Shown here piece after piece: positions 9,270-18,030 of a DNA stretch of 64,000 nt (position 1 is its first letter; each line of letters starts with the position of its first letter). The translations under genes were made by a program, and so were the position numbers. The DNA comes from Chloroflexota bacterium (GTDB taxonomy: Bacteria; Chloroflexota; UBA6077; FW602-bin22; JAMCVK01). A model generated the notes under the pieces. It did not search any database and had not been told where the DNA came from. It saw nothing but the letters and a program-made list of their open reading frames with translations. Where the stretch lies: positions 1 through 64,000 of the forward strand of contig JAMCVK010000026.1 of NCBI GenBank assembly GCA_023475225.1, in the 5' to 3' direction.

Positions 9270-10353
9270 TTGTTCCCTCCTGCTCGCTCTGGCGGATGAA
9301 CTCCTCCACCATCTCCCTGGCCTGAGCATCGGTGTATTGCACAGGTGGCGATTTCATGAAGTAGGCTGATGGAGCCTCGATGGCTCCACTGAGTCCACGG
9401 TCGAGGGCCAGTTTACAACAACGGATGGCATCGATGACCACGCCAGCTGAGTTGGGCGAATCCCAAACCTCCAATTTCAGTTCCAGGTTCAAAGGAACAT
9501 CACCAAAGGTTCGTCCCTCCATCCGAATATAGCACCACTTACGGTCAGTTAACCAGGGCACATAGTCGCTCGGACCAACGTGGACGTTGTCCGAGCCTAA
9601 GTCGTAGTCCAGTTGGGAGGTAACCGCGTTTGTCTTAGAGATCTTTTTGGACTCCAGGCGGGAACGTTCAAGCATATTATAGAAGTCGGTGTTCCCCCCA
9701 AAGTTCAGCTGATAAGTACGCTCCAGCTTGACTCCTCTTTCGCGAAAGAGCCTGGTTAGAACGCGGTGGGTGATGGTGGCTCCTACCTGGGACTTAATAT
9801 CATCGCCGATAATCGGCAAGCCGCGATCCATGAATCGTTTCTGCCAGTACTTCTCCCGGGCGATAAAAACAGGAATGCAATTGATGAAACCACAACCGGC
9901 ATCGAGAACCTGTTCAACGTACCACTTGGTGGCTTCCTCACTACCGACCGGTAGGTAGCTGACCACCACGTCGGTCTTGGTCTCTTTCAGGATACCCACA
10001 ATATCGGCCGTGGAGCCAGGCGCCTTCTCGATTATCTCCAAGAGGTATTTGCCAAGCCCATCGTGGGTCATGCCTCGTTCAACGCGTAGCCCTAATGGTG
10101 GCACATCGGTGAACTTGATTGTATTATTGGGTTTGGTAAAGATGGCTTCGGCCAGGTCTTTGCCCACCTTATTCTTGTCGATGTCGAAAGCAGCGCTGAA
10201 CTCGATGTCACGGATGTGATATCCGCCGAGATTGACGTGCATCAACCCTGGAACGAAATCATCCTCTTTGGCATTACGGTAATAAGCGATTCCCTGCACA
10301 AGTGAAGAGGCACAGTTGCCTACGCCGATGATGGCTACTCTGATCTTACCCAA
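9253..10353 (-). CDS. ino1: Inositol-3-phosphate synthase (MIPS)
   Basis: The enzyme converts glucose 6-phosphate to 1L-myo-inositol 1(3)-phosphate using enzyme-bound NAD. The 366-residue length matches the short bacterial/archaeal Ino1 type. The Rossmann motif is [16 protein letters not shown] at residues 5-20. Other family motifs are [38 protein letters not shown] and the lysine/aspartate region [15 protein letters not shown]. It is the first biosynthetic gene of the inositol-lipid operon and supplies the head group for the CDP-alcohol phosphatidyltransferase at the other end. An ArsR-type regulator lies 48 bases upstream on the same strand. Confidence 0.95.
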   Translation of the reverse strand: MGKIRVAIIGVGNCASSLVQGIAYYRNAKEDDFVPGLMHVNLGGYHIRDIEFSAAFDIDKNKVGKDLAEAIFTKPNNTIKFTDVPPLGLRVERGMTHDGLGKYLLEIIEKAPGSTADIVGILKETKTDVVVSYLPVGSEEATKWYVEQVLDAGCGFINCIPVFIAREKYWQKRFMDRGLPIIGDDIKSQVGATITHRVLTRLFRERGVKLERTYQLNFGGNTDFYNMLERSRLESKKISKTNAVTSQLDYDLGSDNVHVGPSDYVPWLTDRKWCYIRMEGRTFGDVPLNLELKLEVWDSPNSAGVVIDAIRCCKLALDRGLSGAIEAPSAYFMKSPPVQYTDAQAREMVEEFIRQSEQEGTSGGAA

Positions 10354-10401
10354 GGTTCCAATCTCCTTTCTGTTTGATCCTTATCCCCTTTTACGCCCTT
10401 A

Positions 10402-10734
10402 TTAAAGGGGAACTGGGGATGGGGGGCAACGATATTCAGGGTCTTTTAGTGATAGGGGATCGCGGGTTTCCCCGCATAGCTCGTTCAAAGCGCCTTGGCA
10501 TTGGGCGAGGCGATTCCGATTCAAGGCGCAATATACCTGTCGCCCTTCGCGATGGGTACTCACCAGCCCTGATTTGCGCAATATGCGCAGGTGCCATGAC
10601 ATCAGTGGTTGACTGAGCTTGATCGACCTGGCCAGATCAGAAACATTCATTTCCTCATATTTGGCCAGCTCATAGAGAATACGCAAGCGGGTTACATCAG
10701 CCAGGGCGCGGAACGCCACCTTTAGCTCTTTCAC
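10402..10734 (-). CDS. ArsR/SmtB-family transcriptional regulator
   Basis: This small winged-helix repressor-type protein has FRALADVTRLRILYEL followed by the recognition region LARSIKLSQPLMSWHLRILRKSGLV and the wing REGRQVYC. The classical ELCVC metal site of ArsR/SmtB is absent, so it may sense something other than arsenite or zinc. The frame is open to an ATG at 10767, but a TATA-rich stretch lies directly before that ATG. GTG at 10734 has GGAG 9 bases upstream, so I prefer the shorter form of about 110 residues. It probably controls itself and the inositol-lipid operon behind it. Confidence 0.8.
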   Translation of the reverse strand: MKELKVAFRALADVTRLRILYELAKYEEMNVSDLARSIKLSQPLMSWHLRILRKSGLVSTHREGRQVYCALNRNRLAQCQGALNELCGETRDPLSLKDPEYRCPPSPVPL

Positions 10735-10832
10735 TTCGATTTGCTCCGTCAACACATAAAGAAGCATTTATATATTAGGCCATCCCAGGGCGATTGTCAA
10801 GCCCCCGTTTCTACAACCCAGCCCGCCGCATA

Positions 10833-10862
10833 TTGACTTTGCTCGCTATGGCATGGTATGGT
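10833..10862 (+). promoter_or_regulatory. Candidate promoter of the secreted-protein gene
   Basis: TTGACT (10833-10838), an 18-base spacer and TATGGT (10857-10862) form a moderate sigma70-like promoter 42 bases before the start of the secreted-protein gene. Confidence 0.35.
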
Positions 10863-10903
10863 CTTCACCGTAATCAAATACTACGGGCAACGGAGGCCAT
10901 AAA

Positions 10904-11764
10904 ATGCGCTGGTATGCTGCACCTTTCCTCCTGATCGTGCTTGCCGTTGTACTTACCCCACCAACTCTGGTAGCCAGCCAAAGTAAAGGACAACAGCCGG
11001 AGCAGCAGATCCTCAGTCTTACGCCGTCCCTTAGTTCTACGCCTGCAAAGGTCTATCTACCCCACATCGCTAAGTCCTATCAGTGGCCCTTTAGTGATGA
11101 TTTCAGCAATCCAGGCGGCGGCTGGCCTAGCGGAGATGATGCTGTAACCTCAGTGGGGTATGTCGATGGCGAGTATCGCATCCTGGTCAAGCAGGCGAAT
11201 TACGTTGTGCGCGCTGGGCACAGTCTTAGCACTGCTGACTTCAGGGCTGAGGTCGATGCGCGGGCTGTGGCGAGTACCAATGGGACTTATGGGCTGTACT
11301 TTGGCTCGGGAGATGCGGGTTTTTACCTGTATGAGGTCTACAACGGGCAATACCGGCTCGAACGTTACAACCGGTCGGCTAAAACCTGGACCACGCTCAC
11401 ATCAGGTGGGAACACGGTGATCAGGTCGGGCAACCAGACCAATCGTCTGAAGGTGGTTCGAAGGGGGACCTATATAGAGCTCTATGTGAATGGGCTGCAG
11501 ATTGGATCGACGTACGATAGCACGCTGGGGAGCGGCTACGTTGGCCTCGCCGCTGGCGCATTTCAAGCGAACTTTGAGGCCCGTTTCGACAACTTCCTTC
11601 TCGTGTTCGATGCGACAGATATGACCACACAGGCCGTCGGGCCGAGGGCCGAGACCGGGGCTGGGAGTAAACTGCACTTGATCGGGCCAGAGGAGAATAG
11701 TGCTGTGGAAGCACTGCCGTTCCGTATAATCACTGTGCCGATGGACATCCTGCAGCCAAAGTAA
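10904..11764 (+). CDS. Secreted protein with a LamG/concanavalin-like domain
   Basis: The 286-residue protein begins with a clear Sec signal peptide (RWYAAPFLLIVLAVVLTPPTLVASQ), then a Ser/Pro-rich linker of about 40 residues. A beta-rich domain follows (about 65-245) with DDFSNPGGGWP, GYVDGEYRI, LYFG, YRLERYN and the closing FDNFLL. This pattern is typical of extracellular concanavalin-like/DUF1080-type domains that bind or cleave glycans. No catalytic residues are recognised, so binding is as likely as hydrolysis. GGAGG sits 7 bases before the ATG. The DapA-family gene follows 14 bases later and may be co-transcribed. Confidence 0.72.
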   Translation: MRWYAAPFLLIVLAVVLTPPTLVASQSKGQQPEQQILSLTPSLSSTPAKVYLPHIAKSYQWPFSDDFSNPGGGWPSGDDAVTSVGYVDGEYRILVKQANYVVRAGHSLSTADFRAEVDARAVASTNGTYGLYFGSGDAGFYLYEVYNGQYRLERYNRSAKTWTTLTSGGNTVIRSGNQTNRLKVVRRGTYIELYVNGLQIGSTYDSTLGSGYVGLAAGAFQANFEARFDNFLLVFDATDMTTQAVGPRAETGAGSKLHLIGPEENSAVEALPFRIITVPMDILQPK

Positions 11765-11778
11765 TAACGAGGGAGACG

Positions 11779-12675
11779 ATGAACAGGGATTTTTCACTGG
11801 CTGGTATCTTTCCCCCCATCCCTACCCCTTTCGAGGGTGACGGCATAGCCCATCAACACCTGGCGCAAAACCTTGAACGCTGGAATCGTACCCCCCTGGC
11901 CGGTTTCGTCGTTCTAGGGTCCAATGGGGAATATGTTTACCTAACCGAGCAGGAAAAGGAGGCCGTGATCGCCACGGCCAGGCAACATATTCCGGCGGAT
12001 AAGTTGCTTATCGCCGGAACCGGCGCTGAGAGCACCCTGGCCGCTATCCGCCTAACCATGAGAGCGGCGGAGATGGGCGCTGATGCGGTCCTGGTAGTCA
12101 CCCCTCACTACTTCAAAGCGCAGATAACTACCAAGGCCCTTTGGGAACATTATCGAGCCATCGCCGACAGGTCGCCACGGCCGGTGATAGTCTACGACGT
12201 TCCCGCCTTTACGGGCATCGACCTTACGTCGGAACAGATTTTGACCCTAGCCCAGCATCCGAACATCAAGGGCATCAAGGTCAGCAGTCCCAACATCGTC
12301 AAAATAGGAGAAGTGTTACGGTCCTGTCCCCTGCACTTCGTCGTACTGGCTGGGTCACAGAGCCTGCTCTACCCCGCCCTCTGCCTGGGAGCCATCGGGG
12401 GAATCTTAGCCCTGGCTAACATCGCCCCTCACGCCTGTGTACAGATACTTCGGTTGTTCCAATCTGGGCAGCACGAGGAGGCGAGGGCTCTGCACTTGCG
12501 GATGTTACCGCTTAACCGGGCCGTAACGGCCAAATATGGGGTAGCCGGTTTGAAGGTGGCCCTGGATCTCCTCGGCTATTTCGGGGGTGAACCACGGCTG
12601 CCCCTTCAGCCCCTAACCAGTGAACAGAAGGAAGAGATCAAAGAGCTCCTTAAAGACAGCGGGCTATTGGACTGA
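11779..12675 (+). CDS. DapA/NAL-family class I aldolase
   Basis: This is a (beta/alpha)8 enzyme of the dihydrodipicolinate synthase / N-acetylneuraminate lyase superfamily, 298 residues. GSNGEY at 48-53 is the substrate carboxylate loop. Tyr139 (VIVYDVPA) and Schiff-base Lys167 (GIKVSS) are in place. Family members condense or cleave a 2-keto acid with an aldehyde. The sequence departs from true DapA (GSNGEY rather than GTTGE), so lysine synthesis is uncertain and a sugar-acid or 4-hydroxy-2-oxoglutarate-type aldolase is as likely. The Shine-Dalgarno GAGGGAG lies 4 bases before the ATG. Confidence 0.82.
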   Translation: MNRDFSLAGIFPPIPTPFEGDGIAHQHLAQNLERWNRTPLAGFVVLGSNGEYVYLTEQEKEAVIATARQHIPADKLLIAGTGAESTLAAIRLTMRAAEMGADAVLVVTPHYFKAQITTKALWEHYRAIADRSPRPVIVYDVPAFTGIDLTSEQILTLAQHPNIKGIKVSSPNIVKIGEVLRSCPLHFVVLAGSQSLLYPALCLGAIGGILALANIAPHACVQILRLFQSGQHEEARALHLRMLPLNRAVTAKYGVAGLKVALDLLGYFGGEPRLPLQPLTSEQKEEIKELLKDSGLLD

Positions 12676-12708
12676 GGGGAGACCGCAGGGGCTGAGGTGA
12701 CGGTTGAC

Positions 12709-12971
12709 TCACACAGCTGTCTTTTCGGTAGAGAGGGGCAAACTGAAATAAAAAGTGCTCCCTTTGCCCACCTCGCTCTCTGCCCAGATATGGCCACCGT
12801 GGGCCTCTATGATGTATTTACAAAGGGTTAAACCAAGTCCTATTCCTCTTATCCTGTATCCAGATTCAGGCTGGCATTTATTCTGGTGATGAGCTCACTT
12901 AACAGTGTCAACTGTTCCAGGTGTTGCGAGGGCGTTTGCCTTTGCAGTTCTATCTTGTCCTCGATCTCCAT
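12709..12971 (-). pseudogene. Histidine kinase remnant with central deletion
   Basis: Reading the minus strand, the end of this stretch encodes [33 protein letters not shown] and a stop at 12709-12711. These are the G2 box and C-terminus of a histidine-kinase ATPase domain. About 40 bases upstream the other frame reads [23 protein letters not shown], the linker that leads into a GAF domain. An ATG with AAGGGAG before it (12969-12971) begins MEIEDKIELQRQ in a third frame. The pieces sit in different frames and the GAF, phospho-acceptor and most of the ATPase domain are missing, so this is a decayed kinase with an internal deletion. Confidence 0.72.
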
Positions 12972-13392
12972 ACCCCATACTCCCTTATCTCAGCGATGGA
13001 GGCCTTTCGTTCTCTCCACCCTTTATCCAAAGCCTGCTCCACGATGAGGTCGTTTGCCCACCTGTCGCTTGGGGTGATGGGGTTACGGCCTCATTGTTCG
13101 ATGAGGAGTATACACCTCCCAGGCTGCCTGTCAAGAGGGTGTCGAACAACAGCAGGGTCTTTTCATTCTCTCGGTCCGTCGCTATATGGGGTTCCAAGGG
13201 GGCGTCCGCCGAAGGCGGATTTGGGGGGATATTCAGCACTCTATGCTCTATGCCCCAGTATGATTGCCCCACTCCTCAATAAAATGTTAGAATCGGGAGA
13301 CGCTTGAGGAACGAGAGACGCTCACCTCGAAGCCAACACCCGGATGGTGGAGAAACCGCCCCCGTTGTAGGGCCTTGACCCCCGGAGGATTG
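12972..13392. other. Gene-free spacer with short hairpin repeat
   Basis: No convincing gene is seen; open frames here lack Shine-Dalgarno sites and recognisable motifs. The segment contains the phrase GGTTCCAAGGGGGCG (about 13190-13204), which recurs at 42846-42860. A GTCCGCC GAA GGCGGA hairpin follows. The last 100 bases before the alanyl-tRNA editing gene are GC-rich and might form a leader structure, but match no riboswitch I recognise. Confidence 0.5.
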
Positions 13393-14592
13393 ATGACAGA
13401 GAGATTATATCTGCAGGACGCCTATCTACGGGCATTTACAGCCACAATCGTCAAACAGACGGTTGTGGAAGAGCGAACAGAACTCATCCTGGATCGTACC
13501 TGCTTCTACCCAACGTCGGGAGGGCAGCCGTGTGATCTGGGTACCCTGAACGACCTCCCTGTGCTTGACGTCTTCGAGAGGGAGGGGGAGGTCGTACACA
13601 TCTTACCGGCTAAGATTGAGGGGGAAACCGTCTACGGTTGTATCGATTGGTCCAGGCGGTTTGACCACATGCAACAACACTCCGGTCAACATATCCTCTC
13701 TCAGAGCTTTCTCTCCGTCCTGCAAGCAGAGACGGTCTCCTTTCACCTGGGGAGTGAGGATTCCACCATCGATATCGCCGTAGCTTCGTTTTCGCCCCAG
13801 GCACTAAGCGCGGTCGAAGATTTGGCTAATAGCATCGTTTTTGAGAATCGAGCCATCAAAGCCTATATCGTGGACGAGGGCGAACTGAACCATCTTTCGT
13901 TGCGCAAGAGGCCAACGAAGGCGGAGAGGATCAGGATCGTCGAGGTAGAGGGTTTTGACCTTTCCCCTTGTGGGGGCACGCACTGCACGGCCAGCGGCGT
14001 CATTGGTCTGATCAAGGTGACCCGCTGCGAGCGAAAAGGAAGGGAAAATCGCATTCATTTCCTCTGCGGGTGGAGAGCGTTACGGGATTACCACTGGAAG
14101 AATAAGGTGGTGAACACCGTTTCAGAAAAACTGAGCACGCCTGAGCCGGTCGAGGCGGTGACACGGTTGCTGGAGGAGAATAGCGAGCTAAGGAAAGAGG
14201 CTAACCTTCTGAAAGACCGGCTGTTGGATTATGAGGCTATCCAGTTGGTCGCAGAGGCGCCCAAGGCTGGTGAGGTTAGGGTAGTGAGCAGAATCTTTGT
14301 GGGACGGGAAACGGAGGAGATACGCAGATTGGCTGCTAAAGTGGTCGTGGCCGGAAAGTGCGTGGCCCTTCTCGGATTAGGGGATGACAAAGCCCACCTC
14401 TTCTTCGCTCGCTCGGCTGATCTGGGTTGCGATATGAACCGCCTCTTGCGGGAAGTGGCCCCGCTCATCGGGGGGCAGGGTGGTGGTCAATCTAATCTGG
14501 CCCAGGGCGGTGGCCCGAATGTCTCCAGACTTTCTGAGGCTATCGGGTTGGCCACTGAGCGACTGTTGGACGACCTGGGACGAAGGGAGTGA
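13393..14592 (+). CDS. Alanyl-tRNA editing protein with DHHA1 domain (AlaX-L type)
   Basis: This free-standing editing enzyme hydrolyses mischarged Ser- or Gly-tRNA(Ala). The N-terminal part resembles the AlaRS editing module, with FYPTSGGQPCD, the zinc motif HSGQH (residues 96-100) and CGGTHC. The C-terminus is a DHHA1 domain ending GGQGGGQSNLAQGGG. The 400-residue length fits the long AlaX form. I use ATG at 13393 because GGAGG lies just before it and the alternative TTG starts encode no conserved residues. The MFS gene starts one base after its stop. Confidence 0.88.
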   Translation: MTERLYLQDAYLRAFTATIVKQTVVEERTELILDRTCFYPTSGGQPCDLGTLNDLPVLDVFEREGEVVHILPAKIEGETVYGCIDWSRRFDHMQQHSGQHILSQSFLSVLQAETVSFHLGSEDSTIDIAVASFSPQALSAVEDLANSIVFENRAIKAYIVDEGELNHLSLRKRPTKAERIRIVEVEGFDLSPCGGTHCTASGVIGLIKVTRCERKGRENRIHFLCGWRALRDYHWKNKVVNTVSEKLSTPEPVEAVTRLLEENSELRKEANLLKDRLLDYEAIQLVAEAPKAGEVRVVSRIFVGRETEEIRRLAAKVVVAGKCVALLGLGDDKAHLFFARSADLGCDMNRLLREVAPLIGGQGGGQSNLAQGGGPNVSRLSEAIGLATERLLDDLGRRE

Positions 14593-14593
14593 C

Positions 14594-15784
14594 ATGCATT
14601 TGCTGAAGGTCCTGCAGAAAAATAGGTCACTGCTCCTCGTCTCCTCTGGTCACTTCACCGTGGACATATTCGGCAACCTCTGGCCAGTGATGTTTCCCCT
14701 GCTGGCGCTCTCCTTCGGCCTCTCCTATGCTCAGGTAGGCTTGATCGCCACCCTTTACCAAACAAGCTCCTCCCTCGGACAGCCACTATTCGGCTATCTG
14801 GGCGACCGTTTCGGAAGTCGATTTCTGGCTTCTGGGGGTATCATGTCGACCGCCTGCTGTGTAAGCCTGGTCGGGTATATCCCCAGTTACCCCGCTCTTC
14901 TGACTTTGGCGGCCATTGCTGGACTGGGTTCGGCTGCCTTCCATCCCCAAGGAGCGCTGAGCACGGCCTATATGGGGGGTGAACATAAGGGCACGAATAT
15001 GTCTATCTTCACTATGGGTGGCACGACTGGCTTTGCCCTGGGACCGCTCATCGGTGCGGCCTTAATTATTAGACATGGTTTGCAAGGGCTTGTCTTCCTA
15101 GCGTTGCCGGCCTCGCTCTATGGACTCTGGCTATATAGGACGATGAAAGAGCTGGATAGACGGAGAGTCGCTGTGGCTGTGCCCTCTGACGATGCCCCTC
15201 GAGGGGCGATTCCATTTGGGAAGCTGAGTATTGTCATCCTTATCAGCACGTTGCGCGCCTGGGCTATCGCTGGTGTGATCACCTATATTCCACTGCTATA
15301 TAAAGAGAGGGGCTTTGGCGTAGACTTCTCCAGTCAGATCATCTTCCTCATTATCGGGTTTTCGGTATTCGGCATGTTTGGAGGTGGCTTCCTGGCCGAT
15401 CGCTTCAGCCCTAAACTGGTCGTATCAGCTTCGCTTCTTTTGGCCACGCCGGCCATCCTGCTCTTTCTCCATACACCGTTCCCTTCTCTGATAGTCTTCG
15501 CCGTGCTCACGGGGATACTCCTGGAGGCATCGTTACCCATCACCCTGGTCGCCGCTCAGGAGCTATTGCCTCGCTATGTGGGGATGGCCTCAGGCTTGGC
15601 GCTCGGTCTCAGCTTCACGGTCGGAGCCATCGGTATACTTTTAACTGGTCTTCTTGCGGATAGACATGGCCTGCTTATGGCGCTAAGCCTGCTGGCTATG
15701 CCTTCGTTCTTGGGGGCCCTTCTCTCCCTGGGATTTCCTGAGATAGCCAGGACAAGGGAGAGAAGGATTAAGGTGGTCGTCTAA
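14594..15784 (+). CDS. MFS transporter, fosmidomycin-resistance-like
   Basis: This 12-helix major facilitator protein of about 396 residues has the loop 2-3 signature GYLGDRFGSRFL and the repeat-like ADRFSPKLV in the second half. The N-terminus (GHFTVDIFGNLWPVMFPLL) resembles the Fsr family, which exports fosmidomycin and similar compounds. Substrate is unknown. The frame is open to 14480, but ATG at 14594 with AGGGAG before it is the right start and avoids overlap with the AlaX gene. Its stop overlaps the convergent lpd stop by 4 bases. Confidence 0.85.
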   Translation: MHLLKVLQKNRSLLLVSSGHFTVDIFGNLWPVMFPLLALSFGLSYAQVGLIATLYQTSSSLGQPLFGYLGDRFGSRFLASGGIMSTACCVSLVGYIPSYPALLTLAAIAGLGSAAFHPQGALSTAYMGGEHKGTNMSIFTMGGTTGFALGPLIGAALIIRHGLQGLVFLALPASLYGLWLYRTMKELDRRRVAVAVPSDDAPRGAIPFGKLSIVILISTLRAWAIAGVITYIPLLYKERGFGVDFSSQIIFLIIGFSVFGMFGGGFLADRFSPKLVVSASLLLATPAILLFLHTPFPSLIVFAVLTGILLEASLPITLVAAQELLPRYVGMASGLALGLSFTVGAIGILLTGLLADRHGLLMALSLLAMPSFLGALLSLGFPEIARTRERRIKVVV

Positions 15785-17190
15785 CCTCGATAGTAATGAA
15801 TCGGCCCATCGAGCTGGCCGAGGGCCGCCTCTCGAAGGGCTTCAGATAACGTTGGGTGGGCATGGATGGTATGGACGATATCCTCGGCCGTGGCCCTTTG
15901 TTGCACGGCCAGGGTAGCCTCGGCGATTAGCTCCGTAGCCCCGGGGCCCATGAGATGCACACCGAGCACCTCGCCGCCTGGTTCCGCACAAAGCAACTTG
16001 ACCAGCCCCATTGTTTCCCCCATACTGAGAGCCCGACCGTTAGCTGAGAAGGGAAACTTACTGACGCGGTAGGGGACCCCCGCCTCTTTGATCTGTCTCT
16101 CGGTCATACCCACACCAGCGATCTCCGGGTGGGAAAAGATGCAATTGGGCACTGCCCTGTAATCTGCTTTTCGCCGGCGTCCCAACGCATTCTCTGCCGC
16201 AATCTCCCCCTGGTAGGAAGCGACGTGGGCCAGCAGCATGCCCCCCGTGACATCGCCGATGGCATAGATATCCTCCAGGGAAGTTTGCAAATACTCATTG
16301 ATCCCAATCGAGCGCCTGTCCATCTTCAGTCCGAGCTCAGACAATCCTAGCCCATCCGTGTAGGGGATACGGCCGGTCGCTAGCAAGACTACCTCGCCTT
16401 TAACTGTTCCTTCCCCTGTAGGAGTCTTGAAGACGACCTTCGGCTCCCTTGATTGTGCCTCGCCTTCCTCTATCCTTTGTACCGGTGAGTTTAAATATAT
16501 GGTGACCCCAGCGCGCCGCAGGAGCTGGTGATAACGTTGGGCTAACTCCTCATCTACGGGGGGTAGGATCATAGGTAGCATCTCGACAATGGTGACCTCG
16601 CTGCCCAGGGGTCTAAAAATATTGGCTATCTCGATGCCAATGACTCCACCACCAATGATGACCATACGACGCGGGATCGTTTCCAGCTCCAGTACCTCAT
16701 CAGAGGTGATCACGCCAGGCAGTACCGCTCCGGGGATAGGAAGCGGGGCCGGTATGGAGCCGCTGGCGATGATCGTCTTTGGGGAGGTTACCTCTCGTAC
16801 CGCTCCATCCGCAGCCGTGATGCGGATTAGCCCTGGTCTCAAGATGCTGCCCTTACCCTTGATGATAGTCACTTTATGGGCGGCCAACAGCTGTTCGACC
16901 CCTCCGACCAGTTGGTCAACTACCTGGCGCTTGCGGGCCATCATCTTGGGGAAATCGATGCCAGGCTCACTAATCTGAACTCCGAACTCAGCGGCCCTCC
17001 GTGCCTCCCGTAACACCTCGATGCTCCGCAGGAGGGCCTTCGTTGGGATACAACCACGATTAAGGCAGGTACCCCCAAGGCGGTCTTTTTCGATGAGGGC
17101 GACCCGCGCCCCTAGCTGGGCAGCCCGGATGGCGGCGACGTAGCCTCCCGGACCCCCACCGATGATCGTAAGGTCAAACTGTTCCATCAC
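15781..17190 (-). CDS. lpdA: Dihydrolipoyl dehydrogenase
   Basis: This flavoprotein disulfide reductase (E3; 469 residues) reoxidises protein-bound dihydrolipoamide with NAD+. The FAD motif is IIGGGPGGYVAAIRAAQ. The redox disulfide is GGTCLNRGCIPTKALL near residue 40, the NAD motif is IIGGGVIGIEIA near 180, and the catalytic His-Glu pair is in HAHPTLSEAL near the C-terminus. It is the last gene after lipM and two LipS-type genes, so the cluster makes and uses lipoyl groups. No E1/E2 or glycine cleavage genes are in the window. Confidence 0.95.
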   Translation of the reverse strand: MMEQFDLTIIGGGPGGYVAAIRAAQLGARVALIEKDRLGGTCLNRGCIPTKALLRSIEVLREARRAAEFGVQISEPGIDFPKMMARKRQVVDQLVGGVEQLLAAHKVTIIKGKGSILRPGLIRITAADGAVREVTSPKTIIASGSIPAPLPIPGAVLPGVITSDEVLELETIPRRMVIIGGGVIGIEIANIFRPLGSEVTIVEMLPMILPPVDEELAQRYHQLLRRAGVTIYLNSPVQRIEEGEAQSREPKVVFKTPTGEGTVKGEVVLLATGRIPYTDGLGLSELGLKMDRRSIGINEYLQTSLEDIYAIGDVTGGMLLAHVASYQGEIAAENALGRRRKADYRAVPNCIFSHPEIAGVGMTERQIKEAGVPYRVSKFPFSANGRALSMGETMGLVKLLCAEPGGEVLGVHLMGPGATELIAEATLAVQQRATAEDIVHTIHAHPTLSEALREAALGQLDGPIHYYRG

Positions 17191-17210
17191 CCTTCTCCAT
17201 CACTCGACGA

Positions 17211-18026
17211 TCAGCGCCTAAAATTCCAGTCCCTTGTCCCGTACTTATTATGGCGGAGCTCCTCGGCCAACTCTCCTTCGTCCTCAGTGAGCTCACCAGA
17301 CACAAGAGTGATGCCGAATGCCTGTTCAAACCCTTCCTTGAGTGCCTTGGCCACCGTGGCGAAGGAGACGGCCCGCCCTGCCGCCTCTCGTACAGAGATA
17401 ACCCGCTGTCTGAACTCTTGCTCGAAGCGCGAACGATCCCCATCGGAAGGCATCCTCAACACAGCAGACATCCGCCTCACATCAATGTCGAGCGGAATGG
17501 CCCCGTGCTGAAGAAGGACATTCCCTCGGCGCATCTGAGCGCTTCCCACGATCTTTCGCCCAGCTACTTTGACCTCATAGTCGGAGAGGGAGTCAAAGCA
17601 GGCAGATGTCTTCGGCCTCATCTTGGGGGTTCTCGCTCTTGATTCGGCCGTAGCGGTGATACCCAATCCGCGCAATCCGGCCACGATCCCACGGCTGATG
17701 CAGCGATAGGACTCCACGATCTCCCCGCTCCCCAGAGGATTATCGAGTGAGGCGACCACACTGTAGGTCAGTTCGATATCGTGGAGGATGGCCCTCCCAC
17801 CGGTGGGACGACGCACATAATCGATGGCCATCTCTCGACAGCGTTCCAGGTTGATCTCCCCTTCCAGTGATTGAAAATAGCCGATGGAGACGCAGGGGGG
17901 ACGCCAGCCATAGAAACGGAGCGTGGGGGGAACCCTGCCTTCGGCGTGATGGTGCATAATGGCTTCGTCAATGGCCATATTAGTATAGCCATCGGCATAG
18001 TCGGTCTGAAGTAGTCGCCATTGCAT
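17211..18026 (-). CDS. lipM: Octanoyltransferase LipM / lipoate ligase family
   Basis: This 271-residue protein of the biotin/lipoate A/B ligase fold has RRPTGGRAILHD and VAGRKIVGSAQMRRGNVLLQHGAI. The cysteine in SACFDSLSDYEV occupies the position of the catalytic Cys of LipM-type octanoyl-ACP:protein octanoyltransferases, which favours LipM over an ATP-dependent LplA. It would move octanoate from ACP to lipoyl domains, giving the substrate for the two radical SAM proteins directly upstream (4-base gap). A lipoate-salvage ligase role is the alternative. Confidence 0.85.
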   Translation of the reverse strand: MQWRLLQTDYADGYTNMAIDEAIMHHHAEGRVPPTLRFYGWRPPCVSIGYFQSLEGEINLERCREMAIDYVRRPTGGRAILHDIELTYSVVASLDNPLGSGEIVESYRCISRGIVAGLRGLGITATAESRARTPKMRPKTSACFDSLSDYEVKVAGRKIVGSAQMRRGNVLLQHGAIPLDIDVRRMSAVLRMPSDGDRSRFEQEFRQRVISVREAAGRAVSFATVAKALKEGFEQAFGITLVSGELTEDEGELAEELRHNKYGTRDWNFRR

Positions 18027-18030
18027 TGAG

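Noticed and set aside
12905-13307. Two plus-strand frames of about 125 codons
   Set aside because: They run through the kinase relic and the spacer, share bases in different frames, and are rich in Ser/Pro/Arg as shadow frames are.
13290-13392. Possible T-box-like leader before the alanyl-tRNA editing gene (GGTGGAGAAACCGCC)
   Set aside because: The T-box core GGTGGNACC is interrupted, and no specifier loop or terminator could be drawn, so the likeness is superficial.
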